A stretch of 42,670 nt of DNA from Atopobium sp. ICM42b (GTDB lineage: Bacteria > Actinomycetota > Coriobacteriia > Coriobacteriales > Atopobiaceae): positions 1-42,670 of the forward strand of contig JDFH01000026.1 of NCBI GenBank assembly GCA_000564995.1. The letters run 5' to 3'. Below are positions 1 to 9,201 of this stretch, piece after piece. The stretch's first letter is position 1. Each line of letters starts with the position of its first letter. Below the pieces are notes generated by a model, which worked only from the letters and a program-made list of their open reading frames with translations, did no database searches and had not been told where the DNA came from. The position numbers and the translations under genes were made by a program.

Positions 1-1
1 C

Positions 2-66
2 TTAGACTCTTGGCTGCATAAAAATAGCGTAGCAGTCATATAAACTGCTACGCTATAAAAGTCTAA
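2..66 (-). terminator. Long inverted repeat, probable terminator of the DNA glycosylase gene
   Basis: A perfect 13-bp stem (24-36 with 44-56, 7-base loop) is nested inside a second 7-bp pairing (2-8 with 60-66). Read on the minus strand, the inner stem is followed directly by a run of five T, as in an intrinsic terminator. It lies about 90 bases past the stop of the minus-strand glycosylase gene. Nothing else recognisable is seen in 67-153. Confidence 0.6.
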
Positions 67-153
67 CTTTTGGGGGTCACATCATCTCCCAAGGTCCTTT
101 TTTGTGCTGCCCATTGATAGTATTTTGGTCCCGTCTTGCGCTCTTGAAATGAC

Positions 154-753
154 CTAAGCTCTTGAAACAAACGCGTTTCCCTCGATGAAAAAGCGCTTCT
201 GAGCATTAGCGTTTTTGCTAATGCCTACGCGAGGTGAACACCCCATTGTTTCTCCTGGTAACAGGGGAGCAAAGCCCAGCACAAGCGGTTCATTCGTTAG
301 ATCATGTCCATAGAGTCCCTTGTCAATGCCAAGTGCAGCGCACACTTTACCTGGCCCGTTAGTGAGGTCGTGCAGCTTGAGCGGGTGCTTGTACGCACGC
401 CCTGCTTCACGGAGCTCGCGCATCACCTCTACACTCTCAAGAGGCTCAACCGCGCGCACCAAGCAACCGCTGCCAAAGCCCTCAGGACCACACACCACAT
501 TGCAGCAGTGATGCATTCCGTACGAAACATAAACGTACAGATGACCTGCAGGTCCAAACATGGCTGCATTGCGCTCGCTAGGACCGCCAAACGCATGACT
601 CGACGGATCGTCTTGGTCGTAAGCTTCGGTCTCCACAATTCTTGCAACTAGTTTGTGTTTCTCGCCATTAAGCGTAATTGTCCTTGTCAGAGTGCATCCC
701 AGCAGCAGCGGCGCGGCCACATCTGAGGGATTCTCTAGAAAATCTGGAAACAT
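154..753 (-). CDS. 3-methyladenine DNA glycosylase (AAG/MPG family)
   Basis: This 199-residue protein should remove alkylated purines (3-methyladenine, hypoxanthine) from DNA as the first step of base excision repair. The family signatures are visible: VETEAY near residue 42 carries the catalytic Glu, VYVSYGMHHCCNVV near residue 75 forms the DNA-intercalating and base-pocket region, and a LVRAVEP stretch follows. The length is normal for bacterial members of the AAG fold. The ATG at 753 has an AGGAG-type ribosome site six bases upstream on the minus strand, so the start is well supported. It diverges from carA and shares the 754-790 region with it. It appears to be monocistronic, ending before the inverted repeat at 2-66. 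Confidence 0.9.
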   Translation of the reverse strand: MFPDFLENPSDVAAPLLLGCTLTRTITLNGEKHKLVARIVETEAYDQDDPSSHAFGGPSERNAAMFGPAGHLYVYVSYGMHHCCNVVCGPEGFGSGCLVRAVEPLESVEVMRELREAGRAYKHPLKLHDLTNGPGKVCAALGIDKGLYGHDLTNEPLVLGFAPLLPGETMGCSPRVGISKNANAQKRFFIEGNAFVSRA

Positions 754-773
754 GCCATCTCCTTTATTGGTTA

Positions 774-784
774 TGCGTTACAAT
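774..784 (+). promoter_or_regulatory. Possible -10 region of the carAB promoter
   Basis: TACAAT at 779-784 lies about 9 bases before the start of the PyrR-like RNA element, so transcription would begin near 790 and include the whole leader. A TG pair sits just upstream at 774-775, but not at the ideal extended -10 spacing. No convincing -35 box is present at the right distance. Confidence 0.35.
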
Positions 785-792
785 ACTACCAA

Positions 793-823
793 CCTTTAAG
801 GACGGTGCGAGACACCGGCAAGG
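793..823 (+). promoter_or_regulatory. PyrR-binding-loop-like RNA element in the carA leader
   Basis: The transcript can fold CCUU (793-796) with AAGG (820-823) around an inner 5-bp stem CGGUG/CACCG (803-807 with 813-817) closed by the loop CGAGA. This arrangement, a CCUUUAA lower arm, an internal bulge, a purine-rich GNGAG-like loop and a closing CAAGG, is the hallmark of the PyrR anti-antiterminator found before pyrimidine genes in Firmicutes and actinobacteria. It lies directly upstream of an intrinsic terminator and carA. No pyrR gene is in the window, so the regulator's identity is inferred. Confidence 0.6.
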
Positions 824-854
824 CCCATAGCGTTGAGTGCGCATGTTCGCTGTT

Positions 855-882
855 GAGCCTCCACAAGGAGTGCTCTTTTTTT
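855..882 (+). terminator. carA: Leader terminator (attenuator) before carA
   Basis: GAGCCTCC (855-862) pairs with GGAG plus GCTC (867-870 and 872-875, one bulged T) over a 4-base ACAA loop and is followed by seven T (876-882). It ends only 36 bases before the carA start codon, so it must be regulatory rather than the end of another gene. Bases 821-824 (AGGC) of the upstream PyrR-like element can pair with 857-860 (GCCT) in the 5' arm, giving a possible though short antiterminator. Confidence 0.75.
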
Positions 883-918
883 ATGGCTCGGCATGCTCCT
901 ACGCAGATCGGAGAGTAT

Positions 919-2172
919 ATGAATCCACTGGCAAGTGCCACCTCACAGCCTCGTGCGCTGCTTGTTCTCGAAGACGGAACAACCTTCGAGGGGAGGTGCT
1001 GTGGTGCTAGTGGAGAGACCTTCGGCGAGATTGTTTTTAACACGTCTATGACCGGCTACCAGGAGATTATCTCCGATCCAAGTTATGCCGGCCAGATTGT
1101 CACACTGACCTATCCGCAGGTAGGCAACTACGGCATCGATCCTGCGGTCATGCAGCGAGACGTTTTGCACCTGCGTGGTTTTGTCGTCCACGACATGTGC
1201 TACGAACCAAGCAACTGGACGTCCAAGCAGAGCCTGCCAGAGTTTCTGCAGGAAAACGGCGTCGTTGCCATCGAGGGCATCGATACTCGTGCGCTGACCA
1301 TGCACCTGCGCGATTTTGGCGCACAGAAGGCAGCCATCTCCACCGAGGACCTGGACCCCGCCCACTTGCTCGCGCGCGTCCAGGCATCGCCCAACATCTC
1401 CGAGCACAACTTTGTCCCCGACGTGTCCGTCGACGCACCCCACGTGGTTCCCGCTACGTCCAAGAAGCGCTTCAACGTTGTCGCATACGACTGTGGCGAG
1501 AAGAACGGCATTCTCCAGGGTCTTGCGGCAAACGGCTGCGAGGTCACGGTTGTACCGTGGAACACACCTGCTGAGGACGCCTTGGCCTACAACCCAGACG
1601 GCATCTTCTTCTCCAACGGCCCTGGTGACCCAGAGCAGGTTGACGCTACGCAGGAGGCTGCTCGCGGCGTTCTGGGTAAGGTTCCCGTCTTTGGTATCTG
1701 CCTGGGCAACCAGATGCTCTCCATTGTCGCAGGTGCAGATATCGAGAAACTCAAATTTGGACACCATGGTGGCAACGAACCAGTTATGAATCTTCTGACC
1801 GGTAAGGTTGAGATTACTGCTCAAAACCACAACTATGGTCTGGTTTTCCCAAGCTTGGGCAAGCTTATTGCTGAGGAGTCTGGTGGAATCTCCGAGCACT
1901 TTGACAACCTCTGTGAGTGGTCCGCAAGGCGCATTGCTCCTGTTGTCCAGACAAAGGAGTTTGGCCGCGTCAGACTCACACACGTCAACCTTAATGACGG
2001 AACTCCAGAGGGCATTCAGTTCCTGGATATCCCAGCGTTTTCCGTCCAGTATCACCCTGAGGCAAGCCCAGGACCTCACGATTCATCCTACTTGTTCAAG
2101 GCGTTTGCTCGTTTGATGGAGGGACAGTCTGACTATCTTGCCATCGACGTTCGTGAGGGGAGGCGCTTCTAA
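919..2172 (+). CDS. carA: Carbamoyl-phosphate synthase small subunit
   Basis: CarA hydrolyses glutamine and passes ammonia to CarB for carbamoyl phosphate synthesis (pyrimidines and arginine). From the ATG at 919 the protein is 417 residues. The N-terminal CarA domain begins at [13 protein letters not shown], and the C-terminal class I amidotransferase domain shows the nucleophile in GICLGNQ (Cys 261) and the His/Glu pair in YHPEASPGP near residue 375. The frame stays open upstream to 805, but those codons run through the leader RNA and terminator; ATG 919 has GGAGAG five bases upstream and gives the usual family N-terminus. The TAA overlaps the carB ATG by one base (TAATG), implying coupled translation. 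Expression is probably set by the leader attenuator at 793-882. Confidence 0.96.
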   Translation: MNPLASATSQPRALLVLEDGTTFEGRCCGASGETFGEIVFNTSMTGYQEIISDPSYAGQIVTLTYPQVGNYGIDPAVMQRDVLHLRGFVVHDMCYEPSNWTSKQSLPEFLQENGVVAIEGIDTRALTMHLRDFGAQKAAISTEDLDPAHLLARVQASPNISEHNFVPDVSVDAPHVVPATSKKRFNVVAYDCGEKNGILQGLAANGCEVTVVPWNTPAEDALAYNPDGIFFSNGPGDPEQVDATQEAARGVLGKVPVFGICLGNQMLSIVAGADIEKLKFGHHGGNEPVMNLLTGKVEITAQNHNYGLVFPSLGKLIAEESGGISEHFDNLCEWSARRIAPVVQTKEFGRVRLTHVNLNDGTPEGIQFLDIPAFSVQYHPEASPGPHDSSYLFKAFARLMEGQSDYLAIDVREGRRF

Positions 2173-5100
2173 TGCCAAAGCGTACTGATATAAAGAAAAT
2201 CCTAGTCATTGGCTCTGGTCCAATTGTTATTGGTCAGGCTTGCGAGTTTGACTATTCTGGCACGCAAGCATGCCGCGCCCTTCGCAAAGAGGGCTTTGAG
2301 GTTGTTCTGGTCAATTCAAATCCAGCAACCATCATGACCGACCCAGAAACTGCAGACAGGACCTACGTTGAGCCAATCACCGTTGAGTCGGTGACCCGCG
2401 TCATTGAGCGCGAGCGTCCTGATGCGCTCCTGCCAAACATGGGCGGCCAGACTGCTCTGAACTGCACTATCGGACTTGGCGAGGCGGGCGTTCTTGACAA
2501 GTACAACATTGAGGTGATCGGCTGCAACCTGGAGTCCATTCGTACCGGCGAGGACCGCGAGCTCTTCAGCGAGGCAGTCCAGGACATTGGCCTGGAGGTT
2601 GCTCGCGCAGACATCGCTCACTCCATGGAAGACGCCCAGCGTATTGTTGCTGAGCTGGGATATCCTGTGGTCATTCGCCCAAGCTTCACCCTTGGCGGTG
2701 CAGGCGGCGGCATTGCGCACACTCCAGAAGAGCTCGTAGAGATTGTTGAGCAGGGCCTCCTGCTTTCTCCAGAGCACGAGGTACTGGTAGAGGAGTCCAT
2801 TGAGGGCTGGAAAGAGATTGAGATGGAGGTCATGCGCGATACCGCAGGTAACGGTATTGTTGTCTGCTCCATCGAGAACCTCGATCCAATGGGCGTTCAC
2901 ACGGGAGACTCCATCACCGTTGCGCCAGCTCAGACGCTTACCGATGAAGAACTCCAGAATCTCCGCGACTACTCCATCGCTATTCTCGAGCGTGTAGGCG
3001 TAGCCTGCGGTGGCTCTAACGTTCAGTTTGCGGTTAACCCAACTAACGGCCGCGTCATTGTTATTGAGATGAACCCTCGCGTCAGCCGCTCTTCCGCGCT
3101 GGCTTCCAAGGCAACTGGCTTCCCAATTGCAAAGATGGCTGCGCTGCTTTCTGTTGGCTACACGCTGGATGAGATTACCAACGACATCACCAAGGCAACT
3201 CCTGCTGCCTTTGAGCCTTCCATCGACTACTGCGTGGTCAAGGTTCCTCGCTTTGCCTTTGTCAAGTTCAAGGGCACCAGCCGCGTTCTGACCACCCGCA
3301 TGAAGTCGGTCGGTGAGGCTATGGCCATGGGTAGGACCTTTGAGGAGGCCCTGCAGAAGGCGCTTCGTTCCCTGGAGCAAGATCGCGCTGGTCTGGGCGC
3401 AGACGGCCGCGATGTCTTTGACGAGAAGAACTTTGATGAGCTGGTCAGCAAGCCAACACCAGAGCGTATTTTCTACGTTGCTGAGGCTCTGCGCAGAAAC
3501 TGGAGCGTTGAGCGCATCCACGATATGACCGGCATTGATCCTTGGTATCTACACCGTATGGCAGGCATCATCAACGCCGAGAAACGCATCAAAGAGCTGG
3601 GACTTTCTGGCCTCACCACCGATAACATGCTTGCTGCCAAGCAGCTGGGCTTCTCGGATGAGCAGCTTGCGCATCTTACCGGCACCAAGACAGACGTTGT
3701 TCGCGCTGTGAGGGAAGTGCTGGGTGTTCGCCCACAGGTCAAGACAGTAGATACCTGTGCTGGTGAGTTTGGCGCAACCACGCAGTACCACTACGTCACG
3801 TACGAGAAGGGCAATGCCACAGAGTACGTTGAGGCAGAAAAGCCACGTGTCATGATTCTTTCCGCTGGTCCTAACCGTATTGGTCAGGGCATTGAGTTTG
3901 ACTACTGCTGCGTACATGCTGCTTACGCTCTTCGCGAGCAGGGCTATGAGACGGTCATGGTCAACTGCAATCCTGAGACGGTCTCAACAGACTACGACAC
4001 CTCTGATCGCCTGTATTTCCAGCCTCTGACCTTTGAAGACGTCATGGATGTCATTGAGGTTGAGAAGCCAGAAGGCGTCATTGTTACCCTTGGTGGCCAG
4101 ACGCCAATCAAGCTAGCACGCGCCTTGAAGGACGCTGGCGTTCCAATCATGGGCACTCAGCCAGAGGCAATTGACCTGGCAGAAGACCGCGACCGCTTCG
4201 CAGCCCTTCTTGACCGCCTGAACATTGCCTGCCCACCATCGGCAGTTGCTTCTACTATGGACGAGGCTCGCGACGCTGCGCGCCGCATTGGTTACCCGCT
4301 GATTGTCCGCCCAAGCTACGTTCTTGGTGGTCGCGGCATGGCCATTGTCTACGATGACTCCGACCTGGTCACCTACATGGAGTCCGCGACGCACGTCACG
4401 CCAGATCGTCCTGTCTACCTGGACGCCTTCCTGGAGGACGCCATTGAGCTGGACGTTGACGCTCTCTGCGACACCGAGGAGTGTTATGTAGGCTCCGTCC
4501 TGGAGCACATCGAGGAGTGCGGTATTCACTCTGGCGACTCCGCTTGCTGCTGGCCGCCCTTCTCGCTCTCTGAAAAGATTGTTGACCAGATTAGGGCCAT
4601 CACCAAAAAACTGGCGCTTGCCTGCGGTATCCGAGGTCTCCTGAACATCCAGTACGCTGTCCGCGACGAGCACGTCTTTGTCATCGAGCTCAATCCTCGC
4701 GCTTCTAGAACCGTGCCTTTCTCGTCAAAGGCAACTGGCGTTTCCCTGGCCAAATACGCATCTCGCATTATGGCTGGCGAGAAGATCAGTGAGCTTAGAG
4801 CACAAGGCCTGCTTCCAGACGAGAATCGCACCGTCGATTACTACGCGGTCAAAGAGGCAGTCATGCCTTGGTCTAGGTTCCCTGGTGCTGACTCAATCCT
4901 TGGCCCAGAGATGAAGTCCACCGGTGAGGTTATGGGTATTGCCCGCACCTTCCCAGCAGCGTACGCAAAGACTCGCGAGGCAGTTGAGAACAAGCTGCCT
5001 GAGCAGGGCTCCGTCTTCATCAGTGTGTGCGACCGCGATAAGCGCGCCATTGCTCCTGTTGCTATGGCTCTGGAGAACCTTGGCTACGGCATCTACACCA

Positions 5101-5393
5101 CGGGCGGTACCGCAAAGACGCTGCGTGCAGCTGGAATTGACTGCACCACTGTCAACCGCATTTCCGATGGTCATCCAAATGTTGTTGACCTTATGCGCGA
5201 TAAGACCGTCAGCTTCATCATCAATACGCCTCATGGTCACGAGGCTCATAGCGACGGCACTAAGATGCGCGCAGAAGCTGTCAGCCAGGGTATTACCTGC
5301 GTCACCGCAATGTCTGCAGCTACCGCTCTTATCCAGGCACTCGCAGCAGCAAGAAAGAGCGAGCCAGAGACCTTTGCGCTGCAAGACCTTTAA
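2172..5393 (+). CDS. carB: Carbamoyl-phosphate synthase large subunit
   Basis: This 1073-residue protein has the same length as the E. coli enzyme. It makes carbamoyl phosphate from bicarbonate, two ATP and the ammonia delivered by CarA. Both homologous halves are present: the first ATP-grasp unit carries a [14 protein letters not shown] metal-binding stretch near residue 302, an oligomerisation domain lies in the middle (roughly 400-550), the second ATP-grasp unit carries [10 protein letters not shown] near residue 840, and the C-terminal methylglyoxal-synthase-like domain (roughly 940-1060, starting around [11 protein letters not shown]) is the usual site of allosteric control by UMP or ornithine. 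No missing key residues or frame breaks were noticed. It is the last gene of the carAB unit and is followed by an intrinsic terminator. Confidence 0.98.
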   Translation: MPKRTDIKKILVIGSGPIVIGQACEFDYSGTQACRALRKEGFEVVLVNSNPATIMTDPETADRTYVEPITVESVTRVIERERPDALLPNMGGQTALNCTIGLGEAGVLDKYNIEVIGCNLESIRTGEDRELFSEAVQDIGLEVARADIAHSMEDAQRIVAELGYPVVIRPSFTLGGAGGGIAHTPEELVEIVEQGLLLSPEHEVLVEESIEGWKEIEMEVMRDTAGNGIVVCSIENLDPMGVHTGDSITVAPAQTLTDEELQNLRDYSIAILERVGVACGGSNVQFAVNPTNGRVIVIEMNPRVSRSSALASKATGFPIAKMAALLSVGYTLDEITNDITKATPAAFEPSIDYCVVKVPRFAFVKFKGTSRVLTTRMKSVGEAMAMGRTFEEALQKALRSLEQDRAGLGADGRDVFDEKNFDELVSKPTPERIFYVAEALRRNWSVERIHDMTGIDPWYLHRMAGIINAEKRIKELGLSGLTTDNMLAAKQLGFSDEQLAHLTGTKTDVVRAVREVLGVRPQVKTVDTCAGEFGATTQYHYVTYEKGNATEYVEAEKPRVMILSAGPNRIGQGIEFDYCCVHAAYALREQGYETVMVNCNPETVSTDYDTSDRLYFQPLTFEDVMDVIEVEKPEGVIVTLGGQTPIKLARALKDAGVPIMGTQPEAIDLAEDRDRFAALLDRLNIACPPSAVASTMDEARDAARRIGYPLIVRPSYVLGGRGMAIVYDDSDLVTYMESATHVTPDRPVYLDAFLEDAIELDVDALCDTEECYVGSVLEHIEECGIHSGDSACCWPPFSLSEKIVDQIRAITKKLALACGIRGLLNIQYAVRDEHVFVIELNPRASRTVPFSSKATGVSLAKYASRIMAGEKISELRAQGLLPDENRTVDYYAVKEAVMPWSRFPGADSILGPEMKSTGEVMGIARTFPAAYAKTREAVENKLPEQGSVFISVCDRDKRAIAPVAMALENLGYGIYTTGGTAKTLRAAGIDCTTVNRISDGHPNVVDLMRDKTVSFIINTPHGHEAHSDGTKMRAEAVSQGITCVTAMSAATALIQALAAARKSEPETFALQDL

Positions 5394-5425
5394 AGCGCGC
5401 AAGAATAATTAGTTTCTACTTGAAC

Positions 5426-5457
5426 AAGACCGGTCTTGAAAAAGGCCGGTCTTTTTT
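5426..5457 (+). terminator. Intrinsic terminator after carB
   Basis: An 8-bp perfect stem (AAGACCGG at 5426-5433 with CCGGTCTT at 5446-5453) ends in a run of six T. It closes the carAB transcript about 30 bases past the carB stop. Confidence 0.9.
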
Positions 5458-5510
5458 CGTGAGGGAAGTGTTTAGAATACGAAGTTCTCCTAGTGAAGAG
5501 CGCAAAAGTT

Positions 5511-5519
5511 TGTTATTAT
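5511..5519 (+). promoter_or_regulatory. Extended -10 promoter upstream of tRNA-Leu
   Basis: TGTTATTAT matches the extended -10 pattern TGnTATAAT with one difference, about 20 bases before the mature tRNA 5' end, placing the transcript start near 5526. No clear -35 box is visible. The promoter could also serve tig. Confidence 0.5.
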
Positions 5520-5538
5520 TGCAAGGCTGCATAAATAT

Positions 5539-5624
5539 GCGGGCGTGGCGGAACTGGCAGACGCGCTAGATTTAGGTTCTAGTGGACTAAGTCCGTGGGG
5601 GTTCGATTCCCTCCGCCCGCACCA
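5539..5624 (+). tRNA. tRNA-Leu (anticodon UAG)
   Basis: The 7-bp acceptor stem GCGGGCG (5539-5545) pairs with CGCCCGC (5614-5620), followed by discriminator A and an encoded CCA. The anticodon stem CTAGA/TCTAG (5566-5570 and 5578-5582) encloses a 7-base loop with anticodon TAG at 5573-5575, which reads CUA and other CUN leucine codons. The long variable arm (around 5583-5597) is typical of class II tRNA-Leu, and the T-arm GGTTCGATTCC is intact. Confidence 0.97.
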
Positions 5625-5683
5625 TGCAGAAATTTGGTTAAGAGCTGGTACGCCAGCATTTTTTACGAGACACTGGAGGAACG

Positions 5684-7093
5684 TTGAACATCACCGTTAC
5701 CGCAGATAAGCCAGTTGACGAGAAACTCACCGTCAAGGTTACAGTTCCTGCTGCAGAGGTAGACGCTGCCATTAAGCAGGCTTACAAGGACATTGCAAAC
5801 AAGTATTCCTTCCAGGGTTTCCGCAAGGGCCGCGCACCTCGTCCTGTCATTGATGGCATTGTTGGCCGCGAGGCAGTCCTTGCTCAGGCAACCAACGATC
5901 TTCTCGGCGCAGCAGAGCCACAGCTTCTTGAGGAGCTTGACCTTGTTCCTGTCGGCCGTGGTGATTACAACCAGGATGCAGACCTTCCTGTTGAGGGCCA
6001 GGATTACTCCTACGAGGTAGTCTTCAACGTTCGTCCTGAGGCTAAGCTTGATTCTTACGATGCTCCTGCAATCAACATGCCTCCAAATGAGGCAACTGAG
6101 GCTGAGGTTGATCACCAGATTAAGCAGCTTCTGTCTTATCAGGCTAAGTTTGAGAACACCAAGGAGAAGCGCGCTGTCAAAGAGGGCGACACCATTGGTG
6201 TAGACATCAAGAACATTGAGGGCGCTGCTCACATGGAGGGCGAGGACCGCGTTCTTACCCTTAATGGCACCCAGGCTCCAAAAGAGCTTGAGGAGGCACT
6301 CATTGGCATGAAGCCAGGTGAGGAGAAAGAGGTCAAGTGGACTCACAGTCACACTCATGGAGATGAGGTTCACTCCCACGATTACGACATCAACGTCAAG
6401 GTTGTTGCTCACAAGAAGTCCGTCACTCCAGAGCTGACTGACGAGCTTGCAAAGAACACCTTTGGTTATGACACGGTCGAGAAACTCCGTGAGGCTGTTA
6501 AGTCTGAGATTGAGTCCGACAAGAAGAATTCTCTTCCAACTCTTAAAGAGGACCGCGTTGTTGAGGCTGTAGGCAAGCGTCTTCAGCTTGACGAGGTCCC
6601 AGAGGAGTACAAGAACGAGGTCTTCAACGAGATTGCTCAGGAGTTTCTGAATGGTCTTCAGCAGCAGGGCATGAGCCTTGATATGTTCCTGGCTGCACGC
6701 GGCATTAAGACCGATGACTTCATCTCTGATCTTCGCGTTCAGGCTGAGGAGCGCGCACGTCAGTCCCTGGCTCTTGACGCAGTAGCTGCAGAGCTTAAGC
6801 TTGAGGCAACTGAGGAGGACATCCGCGCAGAGTTTGAGCGTGCCGGTGTTCCTAACGTTGAGTCTGCAATTGAGGAGTGGCGCAAGGCTGGCCGTCTTCC
6901 TGCAATCCGTGAGTCCATCCGTCGCTCTAAGGCTCTTGATTGGCTGCGTGACAACGCAACCGTCACCGTTGTCGACGAGATTGCTGAGGCTGCTAAGGAA
7001 GAGAAGAAGGCAGAGAAGAAGCCTGCTAAGAAGGCTCCTGCTAAGAAGAAGGCAGCTAAGAAGAACGAGGACGCAGAGAAGGACGCTGAGTAG
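5684..7093 (+). CDS. tig: Trigger factor (ribosome-associated chaperone) with His-rich PPIase region and Lys/Ala tail
   Basis: Trigger factor binds the ribosome exit tunnel and shields nascent chains. The start is TTG at 5684, six to nine bases after GGAGGA and giving the normal N-terminus MNITV; no ATG fits. The ribosome-docking loop GFRKGRAP (45-52) matches the GFRxGKxP signature. The FKBP-like prolyl-isomerase segment (about 165-245) is short and holds five histidines within residues 221-232, unlike the usual domain. The C-terminal arms end in a basic repetitive tail rich in AKK (about 440-469), so the protein is longer (469) than E. coli TF (432). It precedes clpP-clpX, a common order. 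The His cluster could bind metal, as in SlyD (inference). Confidence 0.95.
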   Translation: MNITVTADKPVDEKLTVKVTVPAAEVDAAIKQAYKDIANKYSFQGFRKGRAPRPVIDGIVGREAVLAQATNDLLGAAEPQLLEELDLVPVGRGDYNQDADLPVEGQDYSYEVVFNVRPEAKLDSYDAPAINMPPNEATEAEVDHQIKQLLSYQAKFENTKEKRAVKEGDTIGVDIKNIEGAAHMEGEDRVLTLNGTQAPKELEEALIGMKPGEEKEVKWTHSHTHGDEVHSHDYDINVKVVAHKKSVTPELTDELAKNTFGYDTVEKLREAVKSEIESDKKNSLPTLKEDRVVEAVGKRLQLDEVPEEYKNEVFNEIAQEFLNGLQQQGMSLDMFLAARGIKTDDFISDLRVQAEERARQSLALDAVAAELKLEATEEDIRAEFERAGVPNVESAIEEWRKAGRLPAIRESIRRSKALDWLRDNATVTVVDEIAEAAKEEKKAEKKPAKKAPAKKKAAKKNEDAEKDAE

Positions 7094-7106
7094 TCCGCAA
7101 CTGGTT

Positions 7107-7119
7107 GGGTTTCTCGCCA
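7107..7119 (+). repeat. Copy of the recurrent motif GGGTTTCTCGCCA
   Basis: One of six copies in this window of GGGTTTCTCG followed by CCA, ACA or GTA. This one begins 13 bases after the tig stop codon and points in the direction of transcription. Confidence 0.5.
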
Positions 7120-7157
7120 GAAAGACTGCGCTAAAGTTGCAGTTACTTTGAATTTTT

Positions 7158-7196
7158 CATACCCCGGGTTAGAGATATGCTTCCCGGGGTATGTTT
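7158..7196 (+). terminator. GC-rich inverted repeat between tig and clpP
   Basis: An 11-bp perfect stem (CATACCCCGGG at 7158-7168 with its complement at 7183-7193) is followed only by TTTCT. The stem is strong but the T run is weak, so it may terminate partially, allow read-through into clpP, or protect the tig transcript 3' end. Confidence 0.6.
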
Positions 7197-7223
7197 CTAA
7201 GAAAAGACCTTTGAAGGAGGATT

Positions 7224-7832
7224 ATGCATTATCCAACAAACACTCCAACCATTCCGTATGTTATTGAGCAGACTCCTCGTGGTGAGCGTACCTATGACAT
7301 CTATTCCAGACTGCTCAACGATCGAATTGTTTTCTTGGGTGAGCCTGTAACGCGCGATTCTGCAAATCTGGTCATTGCACAGCTTTTGCACCTTGAGAGC
7401 CAGGATCCAGACAAGGATATTTCTCTCTACATTGACTCTCCTGGTGGAGACGTTTATGCAGGCCTGGGTATTCTTGACACCATGAACTTCATCAAGCCAG
7501 ATGTTTCTACCATCTGCGTTGGTATGGCAGCATCAATGGGAGCTGTTCTTCTTGCTGCCGGTGCAAAGGGTAAGCGTCTTGCGCTTCCTAACTCTATGGT
7601 TATGATTCACCAGCCATCCAGTGGCGTTCAGGGTCAGCAGACCGATATTCAGATTATTGCAGATGAGACAAAGTGGATTCGCCAGCACCTCAATGAGTTG
7701 CTTTCGGATTATACTGGACAGCCTATCGAGAAGGTCAATGTAGACACCGAGCGCGATAATTATCTTCGTGCACAGGAGGCTTGTGACTACGGTCTGGTTG
7801 ACCGCGTTATCTCTTCTCGTAACGACCAATAA
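7224..7832 (+). CDS. clpP: ATP-dependent Clp protease proteolytic subunit
   Basis: ClpP forms the double-heptamer serine protease chamber that degrades proteins unfolded by ClpX or other Clp ATPases. The 202-residue length is standard. The catalytic triad is visible: Ser104 in GMAASMGA, His129 in MIHQPSSG and Asp178 in [17 protein letters not shown] near 71-80 forms the oxyanion region. The start ATG has a strong GAAGGAGG ribosome site. It is separated by only 26 bases from clpX, so the two are co-transcribed. Confidence 0.98.
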   Translation: MHYPTNTPTIPYVIEQTPRGERTYDIYSRLLNDRIVFLGEPVTRDSANLVIAQLLHLESQDPDKDISLYIDSPGGDVYAGLGILDTMNFIKPDVSTICVGMAASMGAVLLAAGAKGKRLALPNSMVMIHQPSSGVQGQQTDIQIIADETKWIRQHLNELLSDYTGQPIEKVNVDTERDNYLRAQEACDYGLVDRVISSRNDQ

Positions 7833-7858
7833 TTGTTCTCGTATTGAGGGTTTAAGTT

Positions 7859-9157
7859 ATGGCTAATGACCAGAACTTCTCGCCTTTTGGCGGATTAGAT
7901 GAGATGCACTGTTCTTTCTGCGGAAAGAGTAGGTCGCAGGTAAATAAGCTTATTCAGGGCCCTGGTGGAGTCTGCATTTGTGACGAATGTGTCTCTACCT
8001 GCTCGGATATGATTGATGAGTCTCTTGGCTTTGATGAAGAGTCAGAGATTGAGACTCACTCTGATGAGCCTGTTATCAAAGACCTGCCAACTCCGCATGA
8101 GATTTACAATGAGCTGTCTCAGTACGTAATGGGTCAGGAAGACGCAAAGCGTGCTATGTCGGTTGCGGTGTATAACCACTATCGCCGTATTCTCTCGGGC
8201 AATGATGAGCCTCAGGAAGGCCAGGAGGATGTTGAGATTGCAAAGTCCAACATCTTGCTGCTGGGTCCAACTGGTACTGGTAAAACGCTGCTTGCTCAGA
8301 CGCTTGCTCGTTTTCTTGAGGTTCCATTTGCTATTGCTGACGCAACAACTCTTACCGAAGCTGGTTACGTTGGTGAAGATGTCGAAAATATCTTGCTTAA
8401 GCTTATTACTGCCGCGGATGGCGATGTTGAGCGAGCTCAGGTAGGCATTGTTTACATCGATGAGATTGATAAGATTGCTCGCAAGGCCGAGAATCTCTCT
8501 ATTACTCGTGACGTCTCTGGTGAAGGCGTTCAGCAGGCGCTTCTGAAGATTCTTGAGGGTACCGTTGCAAGTGTTCCGCCAACAGGTGGCCGTAAGCACC
8601 CTCAACAGGAGCTTATTCACATTGATACCACCAATATCTTGTTCATCTGTGGCGGCGCTTTTGTTGGCCTGGATAAGATTGTTGCTGACCGCATTGGTAA
8701 AAAGGGAATTGGCTTTAACTCTGATGTTGCTCAGAATGTCAAAGAAGGTGAGTCTGAGCTTATCGCCAAGGTAATGCCTCAGGATCTGCACAGGTTTGGC
8801 ATGATTCCAGAGCTTTTGGGCCGTATTCCTGTTATCACTTCTACTCGTGAGCTTGGTGAGGAAGATCTGATGAGTATCCTCACAGATCCAAAGAACGCTC
8901 TTACCAAGCAGTACAAGCGCATGTTTGAGCTTGAGGGAGTAGACCTAGAGTTTACTGAGGATTCACTCAGAGAGATTGCTAAGAAGGCTTTAGCTCGCGG
9001 CACCGGTGCTCGTGGTCTTCGTGCAATTTGCGAGTCTACGCTACAAGAGACCATGTTTGACCTGCCATCAGATTTGGATATCACAAAGGTTGTGGTCACT
9101 CCAGAAAGTGTTGGCGGAGAAAATGCTCCAGAAATCATTAAGGGTAAAAAGAAATAA
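7859..9157 (+). CDS. clpX: ATP-dependent Clp protease ATP-binding subunit ClpX
   Basis: ClpX is the hexameric AAA+ unfoldase that recognises tagged substrates and feeds them to ClpP. The 432-residue protein starts with the zinc-binding domain ([11 protein letters not shown] and CICDEC, residues about 18-45, four cysteines), followed by the AAA+ module with Walker A GPTGTGKT (about 137-144) and Walker [10 protein letters not shown] (about 199-207), and the sensor and C-terminal D2 region. An [12 protein letters not shown] stretch follows Walker A as in the family. It ends just before a bidirectional terminator and is convergent with the minus-strand glycosyltransferase gene. Confidence 0.98.
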   Translation: MANDQNFSPFGGLDEMHCSFCGKSRSQVNKLIQGPGGVCICDECVSTCSDMIDESLGFDEESEIETHSDEPVIKDLPTPHEIYNELSQYVMGQEDAKRAMSVAVYNHYRRILSGNDEPQEGQEDVEIAKSNILLLGPTGTGKTLLAQTLARFLEVPFAIADATTLTEAGYVGEDVENILLKLITAADGDVERAQVGIVYIDEIDKIARKAENLSITRDVSGEGVQQALLKILEGTVASVPPTGGRKHPQQELIHIDTTNILFICGGAFVGLDKIVADRIGKKGIGFNSDVAQNVKEGESELIAKVMPQDLHRFGMIPELLGRIPVITSTRELGEEDLMSILTDPKNALTKQYKRMFELEGVDLEFTEDSLREIAKKALARGTGARGLRAICESTLQETMFDLPSDLDITKVVVTPESVGGENAPEIIKGKKK

Positions 9158-9172
9158 CTCGCTTAGTAATAA

Positions 9173-9198
9173 AAAAGGAGGTCGAAAGGCCTCCTTTT
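9173..9198. terminator. Bidirectional intrinsic terminator between clpX and the GT8 gene
   Basis: AAAAGGAGG (9173-9181) pairs perfectly with CCTCCTTTT (9190-9198). The stem is bordered by A on the left and T on the right, so it can stop transcripts from clpX on the plus strand and from the glycosyltransferase operon on the minus strand. Confidence 0.85.
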
Positions 9199-9201
9199 GC
9201 G

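Noticed and set aside
943..2079. A 378-codon open frame antisense to carA (similar ones antisense to carB at 2316-3521 and valS at 14201-15442)
   Set aside because: These mirror strongly biased codon use of real genes on the other strand; they have no family signatures and no ribosome sites.
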